Positions 1 through 6,738 of a DNA stretch of 16,555 bases are shown one piece after another (positions within the stretch are counted from its first letter, which is position 1; every line of letters starts with the position of its first letter). The translations under genes and the position numbers were made by a program. The notes beneath the pieces are model-generated. The model ran no database searches, was not told the DNA's origin, and saw only the letters and a list, made by a program, of their open reading frames with translations. Origin of the DNA: Streptomyces sp. NRRL F-2664 (lineage in GTDB: Bacteria; Actinomycetota; Actinomycetes; Streptomycetales; Streptomycetaceae); assembly GCF_000719345.1 (NCBI RefSeq), contig NZ_JOFX01000071.1, forward strand, positions 1 to 16,555. Direction: 5' to 3'.

Positions 1-191
1 GGCCCCGGCTCCGCAGCTCGGAAGCCGCCGACCGGTGGACCTCGCTGGCGATCGCCGCCTACGCCCAGCTCCGGCCCGCCCGGCCCCCCGCCATCGACCG
101 CTACGACGTGGGCAGAGTACTTGCCACTGGCGAGGCGTTCAGCCGCCCCACCCACCACAAGGTGGGCACCAAACCCCGGCGAACTGGATGA
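1..191 (+). pseudogene. NF041680-type transposase, C-terminal remnant with internal deletion
   Basis: An open frame enters from outside the window (codons in phase with position 3) and stops with TGA at 189-191. It reads AADRWTSLAIAAYAQLR and then RYDVGRVLATGEAF. Both blocks resemble the C-terminal part of the DDE-type transposases that NCBI groups as NF041680 in Streptomyces. From memory of that family, a proline/arginine-rich stretch of roughly 50 residues normally lies between the blocks. Here they are joined near position 92, so an internal deletion is likely. Only the tail is present and no catalytic residues are visible. A head fragment of the same family lies at the other end of the window in the same orientation. 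Because the tail is on the left and the head on the right, these are two separate copies. Family assignment is from remembered motifs, without a search. Confidence 0.6.
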
Positions 192-280
192 CAAGGCGAG
201 GCAGCGGGGGCAACCCGCCTCCTCCCCCAGAGGAAGCAGCATCAGAGGCCGAACACACGTAATTATCGGATCATCGGAGG

Positions 281-970
281 ATGAATACCTTACGGCCGCT
301 GCGGCGGCGCCAAATCTCAGCGCCCCGCCGCCAGACTCAGCGGGGTGGCGGCACCGTAGCAATCGCCACAATGCTCACTGTCGCCATCGGCCTCGGTTAC
401 ACCTACCTCTACACAAGTGCCGACACCCCTCAGCCTGCCCCCAGTGCCACTAGCCTCAGCCAGATCTGTGCCGACCAACCTAGGTATCTTCCCCTCAACC
501 CTCCATACGATGGCCCCGGCCCTCATCCCATCGTAATCTACCAGCAGGGAAGCACGGACTCCAAGGCTTTAATTCCCCTCAGGTACACTGCAAAATGGAA
601 AGGGACACCTTTCCTGCAGGAACCGCAGAAAATCGAACTCGTAGCCTGCGCCAGGCGAGCCTATCAGGAAAGAACTAACCAGACATGCGCATACGAAAAA
701 CACAGGGACATCCCTCTATACAGGTCCGTCTACCGCATTGAGGTATTCGAGGCCAGGAGCGCAAAGAAGGTGCGAGAAGTACTCCTGTGGCCGAAAGTGA
801 TTAGATGCCCCGTTAGTATTGTACTTTCCGAGGGCAGCCCCAATGCATTTGCATTGGCAAGCATTGAGGAATATGCGGCGGAGTTGAAGCCTCTCGCGTA
901 TGGCCTTGCGGCAACGGCGCATGCTCGAATTGGTGAAGACCGGAATCTATCGGGATCTCTCAGGGTGTGA
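281..970 (+). CDS. Membrane-anchored protein of unknown function
   Basis: The frame encodes 229 residues. An Arg-rich cytoplasmic head (about 1-21) is followed by one hydrophobic segment (about 24-44, TVAIATMLTVAIGLGYTYLY), a Pro-rich linker and a soluble extracytoplasmic domain with Cys63, Cys123, Cys136 and Cys177. This suggests a type II anchored or secreted protein. I do not recognise the domain. The ATG directly abuts a GGAGG (276-280), which is too close for a normal ribosome site, so the start is uncertain. Codon use is unlike the flanking high-G+C relics, and there are two TTA codons (Leu4, Leu97), suggesting bldA dependence if this is Streptomyces. The TGA stop overlaps the first GTG of the following IS630 relic. 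The final residues (about GSLRV) may come from that IS, so the native C terminus may be lost. Confidence 0.7.
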   Translation: MNTLRPLRRRQISAPRRQTQRGGGTVAIATMLTVAIGLGYTYLYTSADTPQPAPSATSLSQICADQPRYLPLNPPYDGPGPHPIVIYQQGSTDSKALIPLRYTAKWKGTPFLQEPQKIELVACARRAYQERTNQTCAYEKHRDIPLYRSVYRIEVFEARSAKKVREVLLWPKVIRCPVSIVLSEGSPNAFALASIEEYAAELKPLAYGLAATAHARIGEDRNLSGSLRV

Positions 971-1712
971 GGTTGACCGCCGCAGGGCGTCAGCGCCGCG
1001 AATCAGTACGGATGCAGGCGGCCGAGCTGTTCGAGCGGAAGGTGAAGCCGTCGGAGGTCGCCCGGCAGCTGCGGGTGAGCCTGAAATCGGTCTGCCGGTG
1101 GCACCTGCTGTGGCGGGAGGGCGGGGGCTCTGCGGCTTCGGCCTCGCGTGGACCGAGTGGATCGCGATGTCGGCTGTCGTCGTACTGCCTGGAGAAGCTG
1201 GCGGGGTTTTTGGAGGAGGGGCGGCCGCGCACGGCTGGGTGGAGGACCCGGTGTGGACCGCCTCAAGGGTGGCCACGCTGATCGGCAGGAAGTTCCACGT
1301 CTCCTACAGCGTCTCCGGTGCCACCCTGTTGATGCACCGGCTCGGGTACAGCCCGCGGGTTCCCGCCCGGCGGGCCGCCGAGCGCGACGAGCAGGCCGTG
1401 GAAGGTGGTGACCTGGGCGGAGGTAAAAGGGCCAGGTCGGCCTGCGGGGGCTATGTCTGCTTCGAGGATGAAGCCGGTTTCACCCGCAGGCCGCCGCGGC
1501 GGTGGACCCGGGGCCGGCGGAACCGCACCACGGTCGTGACCGTGAGCGGGCGTCGCTCAGGACGGCTGTCGGTGACAACCTTGCCGTCATGCCCCTCGGC
1601 CGACTCGAAACCCTCGTCCGCAGCCGGCTCAAACGCCTGCAATACCCCCGACACCCTCGATGGCTTCATAACAGGAACTGGCCTGATCTTGGACGCCCCA
1701 GCGTCACCTTGA
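967..1712 (+). pseudogene. IS630-family transposase, frameshifted and internally deleted
   Basis: The N-terminal part (RLTAAGRQRRESVRMQAAE, then SEVARQLRVSLKSVCRWH) is the helix-turn-helix region typical of Streptomyces IS630 transposases. Near 1215-1230 the match moves to another frame (AAAHGWVEDPVWTASRVATL, then RKFHVSYSVSGATLLMHRLG). The block CFEDEAGFTRRPP around 1460-1495 carries the first catalytic Asp. After GRRSGRLSV (about 1570) the sequence jumps directly to the C-terminal NLAVMPLGRLETLVRSRLKR block. The part holding the second Asp and the final Glu is therefore deleted, followed by a further frame change near 1648 before DTLDGFITGTGL and the TGA at 1710-1712. The 5' end abuts the preceding gene, so the element start is probably truncated. 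It cannot encode an active enzyme. Confidence 0.85.
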
Positions 1713-1716
1713 CGAG

Positions 1717-1729
1717 CCTAAGTCAGTAG
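1717..1729 (+). repeat. Left terminal inverted repeat of the miniature element
   Basis: CCTAAGTCAGTAG. It pairs perfectly with 2046-2058. Matching stops immediately outside and inside these 13 bases. Confidence 0.75.
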
Positions 1730-1762
1730 GGGAGTCGGACCGATCCTCCGCCGCCCCGGTAT

Positions 1763-1835
1763 CCACTGATCGGCAGCACGGTCCCCGTCCAGTAGTACGA
1801 AGGCCTTAGCGGATGTCGTGCGGACCGCCTCGACC
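1763..1835 (-). pseudogene. IS5-type transposase scrap inside the miniature element
   Basis: The minus strand reads VEAVRTTSAKAFVLLDG and, one base shifted, GTVLPI. This matches the remembered IS5-family block EAVRTASTKAFVILDGT.LPIDR, which contains the first catalytic Asp. Only about 25 codons remain. Its position between IS630 sequence and the left terminal repeat shows that the miniature element is a patchwork of at least two transposase families. Confidence 0.4.
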
Positions 1836-1844
1836 GGATCGGGT

Positions 1845-2028
1845 CTGGTCCGCGGCAGCGGTCGAGAGGGGGAACCCGTCCTCACCGACCGCTTTGCACG
1901 CCAGAATCAACCGAGCCCGGATAGCCATGTCCTGAGCCCCTTTGCGCCGCACCCACCGCTTGAACTCACTCACCTCCTTCAGCCTCAGTCAGGCTCATTG
2001 GCGCAAGCTTCGGACCAGGACGAGTCAT
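1845..2028 (-). pseudogene. IS630-type transposase N-terminal scrap inside the miniature element
   Basis: Reading the minus strand from the ATG at 2028, the first frame gives MTRPGPKLAPMSLTEAEGGE and stops. The neighbouring frame continues with EFKRWVRRKGAQDMAIRARL and ILACKAVGEDGF, which resembles the start of one branch of actinomycete IS630 transposases (LTEAER.ELERWVRRR...AQ..A.RARIVL). A one-base shift near 1965 separates the two parts. The similarity fades near 1845, where an IS5-like scrap begins. No catalytic region remains. Confidence 0.5.
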
Positions 2029-2045
2029 AGAAGAACTCCAGTCAA

Positions 2046-2058
2046 CTACTGACTTAGG
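2046..2058 (-). repeat. Right terminal inverted repeat of the miniature element
   Basis: CTACTGACTTAGG on the plus strand is the exact reverse complement of 1717-1729. On the minus strand it precedes the ATG of the transposase N-terminal scrap by about 20 bp, the usual arrangement at the 5' end of an IS. Confidence 0.75.
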
Positions 2059-2065
2059 GCACTGG

Positions 2066-2455
2066 TCACTCTGCGGCAGTAACACATATAGCGTAGACAG
2101 TAAACCTACCGTCTACGTTTGATGAATTGCGCATCATAACCCCCCAAGAAATTCCTTCACTCGGACCTGAACTAAAGCTGTGAAGGGCTGGAAGGAACGA
2201 GGTGTACCCGCCGCTAAGTACTTTTTTTCCAGCTGGGCAGTTCGCCTTGGCGCTGGCACTAGCCTGCGAGGCTACCGGCACATCCGGCTCCGTAACTATC
2301 TCATATCCTGTAAGTCCGGTCGCCCCATTTAGACTGCCTTCCGGCTCGTGTATGGTGGGGCCGGGGCTAGCGGTCGCGATTGCGGCCGAGCTGAGGGCGA
2401 CGACAATTGTTGCCGCAGCCGCCACGTACCTCGCGTTAGCCTGAAATTTACCCAT
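2066..2455 (-). CDS. Small secreted protein with two conserved-type cysteines
   Basis: The product is 129 residues. The start chosen is the ATG at 2455 because AAAGGGG lies 7 nt upstream and a Sec signal peptide follows at once (hydrophobic YVAAAATIVVALSSAAIATA, cleavage likely near residues 28-30). The upstream in-frame ATG at 2539 would add 28 charged residues without a signal. The mature part ends in a domain containing NCPAGKKVLSGGYTSF and FTVYAICV, with Cys73 and Cys124 that could form one disulfide. From memory, this NCPAGKKVL.GG...Y.VC pattern recurs in small exported actinobacterial proteins of unknown function. It is AT-richer than the flanking relics. Downstream it runs into the miniature element and upstream into an IS3 relic, so it is a single-gene unit. 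No function is assigned. Confidence 0.8.
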   Translation of the reverse strand: MGKFQANARYVAAAATIVVALSSAAIATASPGPTIHEPEGSLNGATGLTGYEIVTEPDVPVASQASASAKANCPAGKKVLSGGYTSFLPALHSFSSGPSEGISWGVMMRNSSNVDGRFTVYAICVTAAE

Positions 2456-2462
2456 ATCCGTA

Positions 2463-2469
2463 CCCCTTT
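2463..2469 (-). promoter_or_regulatory. Ribosome binding site fixing the start at 2455
   Basis: AAAGGGG on the minus strand, 7 nt before the ATG. It supports the shorter, signal-peptide-bearing start over the longer in-frame ATG. Confidence 0.65.
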
Positions 2470-2689
2470 CTCTCTCTTTACTTCTAGTCAATACGGGGGG
2501 GCCTCGGGTCTCAATACTCCCTTCAGGCGCTGATTGCATGAGAAGGCTCCTGGAGTGCTACGGCGGCAGCGGGGTGCACCACCGGCAGCCGTTGCGGCCC
2601 GAGCCGGTGCCGGCGCAGGGCCGTCCGGTGAGTCTTCGGCTGACGCTGCCGCCGCCGGCGACGATCTGGCTCCGGCCGTGGCCGTCGCT

Positions 2690-2972
2690 CGCGGTGAAGT
2701 CACGTCGCAGCAGGTCCGGCACCGAGGCCGCTTCCGGCTCGGGCGTGGTGCGGACCTGCGCAGGTGCACGCCCTGGACGCGGATGCGGCGCATCACCCGC
2801 TCGACGCGCTTGTGGTTGACCTTGATCCCGGCGGCCTTCAGCTCGGCCGTGATGCGCGGGATGCCGTAGGCGCCGTCGGACTCCTTGTGGATCTCCCGGA
2901 TCCGCCTCCCAAGGCGGACGTCCTCCCGAGCTCGCGCCAGGCGCGCCGGGGCGGCCTTCAGCCAGCGGTAGG
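2690..2972 (-). pseudogene. IS3-family OrfB transposase fragment
   Basis: On the minus strand the sequence reads YRWLKAAPARLARAREDVRL, then IREIHKESDGAYGIPRITAE and KVNHKRVERVMRRIRVQGVH. This is the pre-catalytic helix-turn-helix-like region of IS3 OrfB (the family pattern is Y..W....P..R...D..L...I..IH....G.YG.PRI...L). After LRR near 2765 the match shifts frame to RTTPEPEAASVPDLLRRDFT and then ends near 2690. The rve catalytic domain that should follow is absent. The minus-strand bases between there and about 2545 do not match anything I recognise. The 5' side is cut by the oppositely oriented IS5 relic. It is a truncated, frameshifted remnant. Confidence 0.8.
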
Positions 2973-2983
2973 GTCACTCGCGC

Positions 2984-3597
2984 ATCGGCGAGGTGCGGCC
3001 CCTGCCTGCAGCACGCGGCTGCACCATCAATGCTGGCGTCCGGCTCTGCACCCTCGTCGAGGTCATCGACCACCTCGGTGCCAGTGGACAGACCGGGATC
3101 ATCGACGGCACCGGGATCGAGGTCCGCATGCCCACCGCCGGCCGCAGGGACCGTGAGAAGTTCACCTCCGGCAAGAACAAGCAGAACGCGGTCGAGGCCA
3201 TGGTCCTCACCGGCGCTGGCGGGCTGATGTTCTGCAGTCCCGCCCAGTCGGCGGGCTGTGCCGACATCACCACGCCCGGCAGCCAGGCCCGGTCAGACAC
3301 CTCCCTGGCTGCCGGCCGGCCGTGGAAATCCTCACTGACGCCGGCTATCAGCACCCGGGCGCTCAGACCGGCGGCCGCGTCGTGACGCCACCGCACCGCA
3401 AGTTCGAGAAGAACCCGCCGGACGGGTTACCAGGAAATCCACAAGCGCCAGCGCAAGCACCCCCGACGCCGTATCCGCGTCGAGCACCGCACCGCACACC
3501 TCAGAAACTGGTGGGCACTCGCGCGGCACCTGGGCCGAAACGGGCACATGCGACACCATCCATACCGTGGCCGGACTGCTCTCACACCAGCTGACCG
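2984..3597 (+). pseudogene. IS5-family transposase, 5'-truncated and frameshifted
   Basis: The sequence begins inside a gene: RPLPAARGCTINAGVRLCTL, VEVIDHLGASGQTGIIDGT (first Asp region), GKNKQNAVEAMVLTGAGG and SCAD-like GCADITTPGSQ. Near 3310 the match moves to another frame (EILTDAGYQHPGAQTGGRVV, TPPHRKFEKNPPD). At 3433 it moves again (YQEIHKRQRKHPRRRIRVEH, RNWWALARHLGRNGHM, which includes the usual C-terminal Glu in VEH). Near 3550 it moves once more (DTIHTVAGLLSHQLTATR). The N-terminal domain of roughly 90 residues is missing. The recognisable DDE-type blocks survive but cannot be read as one protein. The end near 3597 is approximate. The remaining 80 bp before the sortase stop hold nothing I recognise. 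Confidence 0.8.
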
Positions 3598-3678
3598 CCA
3601 CCCGCTGCGCCGGCCACACGACCACCGGGCCGACCTGCACCCTTCGACGCCTGACCACCACCGCCCTGCACGAGCTCG

Positions 3679-4404
3679 TCAGGAGACCGGCTGGCGCAAT
3701 TCTGCCGGTGGCGTGCGGGCAGCGTCCATCTCTTCCACCCGAACGAGCTCACCCCAGACGATCAAGCGAAAGTCCGATGTCAGGACCGGTGTGCAAGTGG
3801 TCAGCGTGATGTATCGACCTTTCGTGTACCTCCCGGACCCTTCAGGAATGGACTTAAGGACTCCGATGTTATCATCGGTCGTTTTTGGCAGAGTGGCGAA
3901 AACCTTATAAACATACCAGGCCTCTCTTGTCTCGACTACTACATCATCCTGAGGGCGGAGCTTGTCGATATTGTGGAATTTCGCCCCATGTCCGTCCCGG
4001 TGTGCAGCCAGGCTGAAATTGCCCTCCTCCTCCCAGGGCATAGCGGCCTTGAATGGCTCCGTATAATATCCAGCCACCCCTTCGTTGAGGCGTTCCGGGT
4101 CGGTTCCTGGCACGATGGGGATGTCGCCCTTTACTTTGAGCGACGGAATGTGCAGAAACCCGATCCCTGAGGAGGTGTCGTAAGCCTGCTGACCTTCGGC
4201 CGCCTCCTTTTGCCATTCCATTCGAATTGTCTGGGAAGTCGACTTTGACGCCTGCGAAGCCTTTATGTTCGTCCACCACAAGGTATACGCGAGATAGGCT
4301 CCGAGGAGCAGTGCGACCGTAAGGAAGATCTCTCCCGCACAACCTAGGGAGCGAAACGGTGCGGCAGTTCCGTCAGCTCTCTGGCTGTCATTCTGGTAGG
4401 GCAT
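3679..4404 (-). CDS. Class E sortase
   Basis: The product is 241 residues: a short cytoplasmic head, one membrane segment (about 25-44, EIFLTVALLLGAYLAYTLWW), a linker, then a sortase domain (about 80-222). Catalytic residues are visible: His135 in SLAAHRDG, Cys204 in ITLTTCTP and Arg213 in DFRLIVWGEL. The TLTTC signature and N-terminal anchor fit actinobacterial class E sortases, which cleave LAxTG-type signals and join surface proteins to peptidoglycan outside the membrane. Length is normal. The start is supported by GAAGGG 6 nt upstream. The gene stands alone between IS relics, AT-richer than both. No protein in the window shows an LAxTG-like C-terminal signal, so its substrate is elsewhere or lost. 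In Streptomyces, SrtE enzymes act on long chaplins; whether this extra copy does so is unknown. Confidence 0.9.
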   Translation of the reverse strand: MPYQNDSQRADGTAAPFRSLGCAGEIFLTVALLLGAYLAYTLWWTNIKASQASKSTSQTIRMEWQKEAAEGQQAYDTSSGIGFLHIPSLKVKGDIPIVPGTDPERLNEGVAGYYTEPFKAAMPWEEEGNFSLAAHRDGHGAKFHNIDKLRPQDDVVVETREAWYVYKVFATLPKTTDDNIGVLKSIPEGSGRYTKGRYITLTTCTPVLTSDFRLIVWGELVRVEEMDAARTPPAELRQPVS

Positions 4405-4410
4405 GACTCA

Positions 4411-4416
4411 CCCTTC
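4411..4416 (-). promoter_or_regulatory. Ribosome binding site of the sortase gene
   Basis: GAAGGG on the minus strand, 6 nt before the ATG at 4404. Confidence 0.6.
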
Positions 4417-4552
4417 ACATGCAGCATTCCAGGGCCCAGTTCTCGTATCAATCGGCTACCGTGGTGCAGGTCTCCACTGTTCCATAGTCGATGAAAGTTC
4501 GGACGTAGGCGTCTACTGTTGCTGCAACTGGGGGATGGTAACGGGGATCTGC

Positions 4553-4612
4553 CGGCACCGCCGCGAGATCGTGGACGCGATCCGGTACATCGTCGACAAC
4601 GGCGTCAAGAGG
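4553..4612 (+). pseudogene. IS5-type transposase N-terminal scrap
   Basis: About 20 codons read RHRREIVDAIRYIVDNGVK, which resembles the N-terminal helix block of IS5-family transposases (RR.IVDAIRYVVDNG.KW). The similarity starts after the AT-rich sortase upstream region and ends abruptly at about 4612. It may be the missing front of the IS5 relic that resumes at about 5263 with WQTVYYHFARWHRAG, since in intact members these two blocks lie only about 10-15 residues apart. If so, about 650 bp of foreign sequence separates them. The link between the two pieces is inference. Confidence 0.5.
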
Positions 4613-4939
4613 CCAGCTGCTCGTGCCGCTCGCCGCCTGGACCTGGCCCGGCACCCGCCCGGACGGGGGCGAGATCGCAGACATCCTGATCACCCACACC
4701 CCGGCCGTGACCGGCTCGGGCACCACCGAGACGGCCGAGCCCGGATGCGGCGGGCTGTCCGCCGCCCTCGGTGGCCTGACCGGCGCCCGGGAGGGCGTCC
4801 CGAGCTTGAGCCCACTCCGCAGCCGTCGGCGAGCGCGTCCACCAGGACCATGCCGCGTACCCGGGTCAGATCTCGGACGGCTTGCACCTTCTCCTCGACC
4901 GTCACCGGTCGGCCCACCTGCTGTCCCGCCAGCCGCTTC
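4613..4939. other. Unassigned high-G+C stretch
   Basis: No convincing gene. On the plus strand about 40 codons read smoothly (PLAAWTWPGTRPDGGEIADI, LITHTPAVTGSGTTETAEPG) and look like a coding fragment, but I do not recognise them. On the minus strand, about 4810-4917 reads GRPVTVEEKVQAVRDLTRVR, GMVLVDALADG, which could be the start of another fragment. Both ends are bounded by transposase relics, so this is probably more broken accessory DNA. Confidence 0.3.
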
Positions 4940-5172
4940 GCACCGTCGGCAGGTTGTATCCCTGCAGGCAGCCGCCGTGTTTGCCGAGTTGCAGGCGGGA
5001 GTCTAGATCGCTCAGGCTTGCGGGGGCTGCGGGGTGGGGCACCGGTTCAGGCCAGCCGGGCCCGCTCCAGATGAGCGGTCGCCTTCACCAGCTGGGCCCG
5101 CTGCCGGAGCAGCGCCGTCTTGAACTCCATGGAGACGGGCGGTCGGCCGTTGGCGGCGGGGTGGTCCGCCGC
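4940..5172 (-). pseudogene. IS1182/IS4-like transposase internal fragment
   Basis: The minus strand reads NGRPPVSMEFKTALLRQRAQ, LVKATAHLERARLA and then a TGA (5047-5049). One base out of phase it continues PVPHPAAPASLSDLDSRLQL, GKHGGCLQGYNL. The second block fits the (N)xxDPDSRL....GG..QGYN motif that opens the catalytic core of IS1182-type transposases. Removing a single T from GCCTGAACC would restore an uninterrupted frame (ARLAEPVPHP), so one base insertion explains the stop. Both ends are truncated: no start, and none of the downstream catalytic blocks. Family placement is from memory of the motif. Confidence 0.5.
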
Positions 5173-5262
5173 CCGGCCGGCCTCGGTCCTGGCTTGGTAA
5201 CTGTCAGTTTCTCCTGTGGGCCGAGCAGTCGTCACTCGCCTCCTCGTTGGAGCCTGCGCTGG

Positions 5263-5829
5263 TCCGCCTGGCAGACGGTCTACTACCACTTCGCCCGCTG
5301 GCACCGGGCCGGGGTCGTCGCCTTCCTGCGGGATCAGCTCCGCCCGCCAGATACGCACCGGCCAGGGACGATGCCCCTGGCCGGTCACACTGATAAGCGG
5401 CCGCATGAGACACATCGCGGTGGACACCCTCGGTCTCCCCGCGATGATCACGGTGACACCCGCCGACGTGACCGACCGCGATGCCGCCCGCGAACTCCTG
5501 TGGCGCCTGCGCCTCATGCAGCCACAGATCACCCAGGTCTGGGCCACTCCGCCTACGCCGGCCAGCTCATCACCTGGGCCGACACCTTCCTCAAGATGAC
5601 CCCTCAAAACCGTCTCACGGCCCCGCAACGCGAAGGGCTCGTCGCCCTGCCCCGCCGCTGGAAAGTCGAACGCACGCTGGGCTGGATCATGAAAGCGCGG
5701 CGCAGCGTCAGAGGTTACGAACGCCTGCCCCAGCACTCCCAAGCCCACCTGACCTGGGCACCCATCACCCTGATGACCCGACGCCTCACCCGCAAAAGCC
5801 CTCAGGCCAAGTGGTCCAAGAAAAGCTGA
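5263..5829 (+). pseudogene. IS5-family transposase, frameshifted with internal deletion
   Basis: The frame begins WQTVYYHFARWHRAGVVAFL, RDQLR. It shifts near 5340 to QIRTGQGRCPWPVTLIS and GRMRHIAVDTLGLPAMITVT, PADVTDRDAARELLWRLRLM, then shifts near 5540 to SAYAGQLITWADTFLKMT. The C-terminal part is RRWKVERTLGWIMKARRSVR, GYERLPQHSQAHLTWA, ending KWSKKS and TGA at 5827-5829. Intact relatives carry a DSQSVK block between VTLIS and the KRHIAVDTLG block; it is missing here, so the first catalytic Asp and about 25 residues are deleted. The VERTLGW block with the catalytic Glu is intact. Another small frame disturbance lies around 5605-5640. The first 70 or so residues are absent unless the scrap at 4553-4612 belongs here. 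Confidence 0.85.
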
Positions 5830-5887
5830 CGAACCAAACGCGGACTCGAACGCTTCGACCAGACACTCAGGCCTTCAGGGTCTTTGG

Positions 5888-5947
5888 AGGGGATACGCGC
5901 GGTAGCGCCCGAGGGCATGCCCTCGGGCGCTACCGCGCGTATCCCCT
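5888..5947. repeat. 60-bp perfect palindrome without spacer
   Basis: Arms of 30 bp meet with no spacer between 5917 and 5918 (centre GGGCATGCCC, outer arm AGGGGATACGCGCGG). I checked every base pair and all 30 match; the next three pairs outward do not. It lies 58 bp after the stop of the IS5 relic and 145 bp beyond the stop of the convergent SH3-like gene. A two-way transcription terminator is the simplest role, although there is no T-run on either side and the hairpin is longer than usual. A protein-binding or recombination site, or an inverted-duplication artefact in the assembly, are alternatives. Confidence 0.95.
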
Positions 5948-6092
5948 GGTGGGTGTGTTACAGGGCGTGGGGCATACTCGGTGCCGATGCCTCGACATCG
6001 GCGTTGGCCGAGGCTTGTCAGAACGGGCGCAGATCTTGCCCACCACCCGCGTCTACGACATTGATCGACGCGAGGTCAGAATCCGCTCGCGC

Positions 6093-6461
6093 CTACTTGC
6101 AGCCCGGCAGCGACAGCGGGTTGGAGTCCGGCACCACATTGTCCAGCTTCACATAGCCCCGCTTGGTAAAGTCAGTGGCTGAGAGCCAAGACGTGCCGTC
6201 GGGGCCCTCGACGAAGCAGTCGGCCACGAGTCGCGTTCCTTCAGGAAGCTCAGCAACGAGCTGAGACTCACTGTTGGCCTCCTTCATGAGGTCAGCGCCG
6301 CCTTTGCCAACAGTGACACCTTCCCGGGCCACAGTCGTGGCCGAGGCAGACCCTGCCCGGGAGCCGTCATCAGCCTGCGCCGCAGTGGCAACAGCTGGCA
6401 CGGCAAGCGCCGTGATGGCCGCAGATGCTACAAGGAGACGCTTACGACGCAGAACATGCAT
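6093..6461 (-). CDS. Secreted SH3-like domain protein
   Basis: The product is 122 residues. The start chosen is the ATG at 6461 because GGAGAA lies 3-8 nt upstream and a classic Sec signal follows (VLRRKRLLVASAAITALAVP, AVATAAQA; cleavage near residue 30). The longer in-frame ATG at 6623 would prepend 54 residues without a signal. The mature part (about 47-121) looks like a bacterial SH3 (SH3b-like) fold: EGVTVGKGGADLMKEANSES, QLVAELPEGTRLVADCFVEG, then SWLSATDFTKRGYVKLDNV. This follows the family pattern of short beta strands around a GT.....C turn. Cys82 and Cys121 could pair. Such proteins are thought to bind cell-wall peptides, but no enzymatic domain is attached. The gene is monocistronic, convergent with the IS5 relic, and AT-richer than its surroundings. 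Confidence 0.82.
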   Translation of the reverse strand: MHVLRRKRLLVASAAITALAVPAVATAAQADDGSRAGSASATTVAREGVTVGKGGADLMKEANSESQLVAELPEGTRLVADCFVEGPDGTSWLSATDFTKRGYVKLDNVVPDSNPLSLPGCK

Positions 6462-6464
6462 GAT

Positions 6465-6470
6465 TTCTCC
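6465..6470 (-). promoter_or_regulatory. Ribosome binding site of the SH3-like gene
   Basis: GGAGAA on the minus strand just before the ATG at 6461. It decides between this start and the ATG 162 bases upstream, which has no signal peptide after it. Confidence 0.6.
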
Positions 6471-6738
6471 AGTAAAGAGGGCGTTTGAAGTGAGGATTTC
6501 CTTTTCAGGCGCGCGATCATATTCGGATACGACAGATAGCGGGCCCGATCCTGCGGCTGGGTGGTCGCGACCGGACCGAAACCGCAGCTTAATTGAATTA
6601 TGATCTGTGCATTTTCGCATCACCCGTTTGGCGGAATTGTCAGTATGAGGCAGGTGGGTCGATCGGAGGGCAGGTGATGATCAGCAGTCCTGGACGGAGC
6701 GATCTGACGGCTCACCCGGGGCGGAGCTTGGCCGCCCC

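Larger units (their letters stand above)
1717..2058. mobile_element. MITE-like 342-bp element with 13-bp perfect terminal inverted repeats
   Basis: CCTAAGTCAGTAG at 1717-1729 is the exact reverse complement of CTACTGACTTAGG at 2046-2058. The interior has no intact gene, only two transposase scraps on the minus strand that are annotated separately. No clear target duplication is visible beyond the repeats (left flank GACGAG, right flank GCACTG). If the insertion used a TA target, the TA inside each repeat (1719-1720, 2055-2056) could mark it, in which case the active ends would be 11 bp. The structure fits a miniature, non-autonomous derivative that could be moved in trans by a full-length relative. 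An alternative is a decayed IS that happens to retain both ends. It lies 4 bp after the IS630 relic and 7 bp from the stop of the small secreted protein gene. Confidence 0.6.

Noticed and set aside
2534..2869. Small plus-strand Ala-rich frames after 2534
   Set aside because: They lie opposite the IS3 OrfB relic and have no ribosome site, domain or signal peptide.
967..3597. Programmed frameshifting as an explanation for split IS630, IS3 and IS5 readings
   Set aside because: The shifts occur at many non-standard places and are combined with deletions of catalytic blocks and truncated ends, so decay fits better.
5888..5947. CRISPR repeat or integration attachment site
   Set aside because: The palindrome occurs once with no spaced copies, and no integrase gene lies beside it.
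5948..6092. Possible RNA gene or riboswitch downstream of the palindrome
   Set aside because: Only short local complementarity (around ATGCCTCGACATCGGCG) is visible; no tRNA arms, CCA end or known riboswitch core was found.
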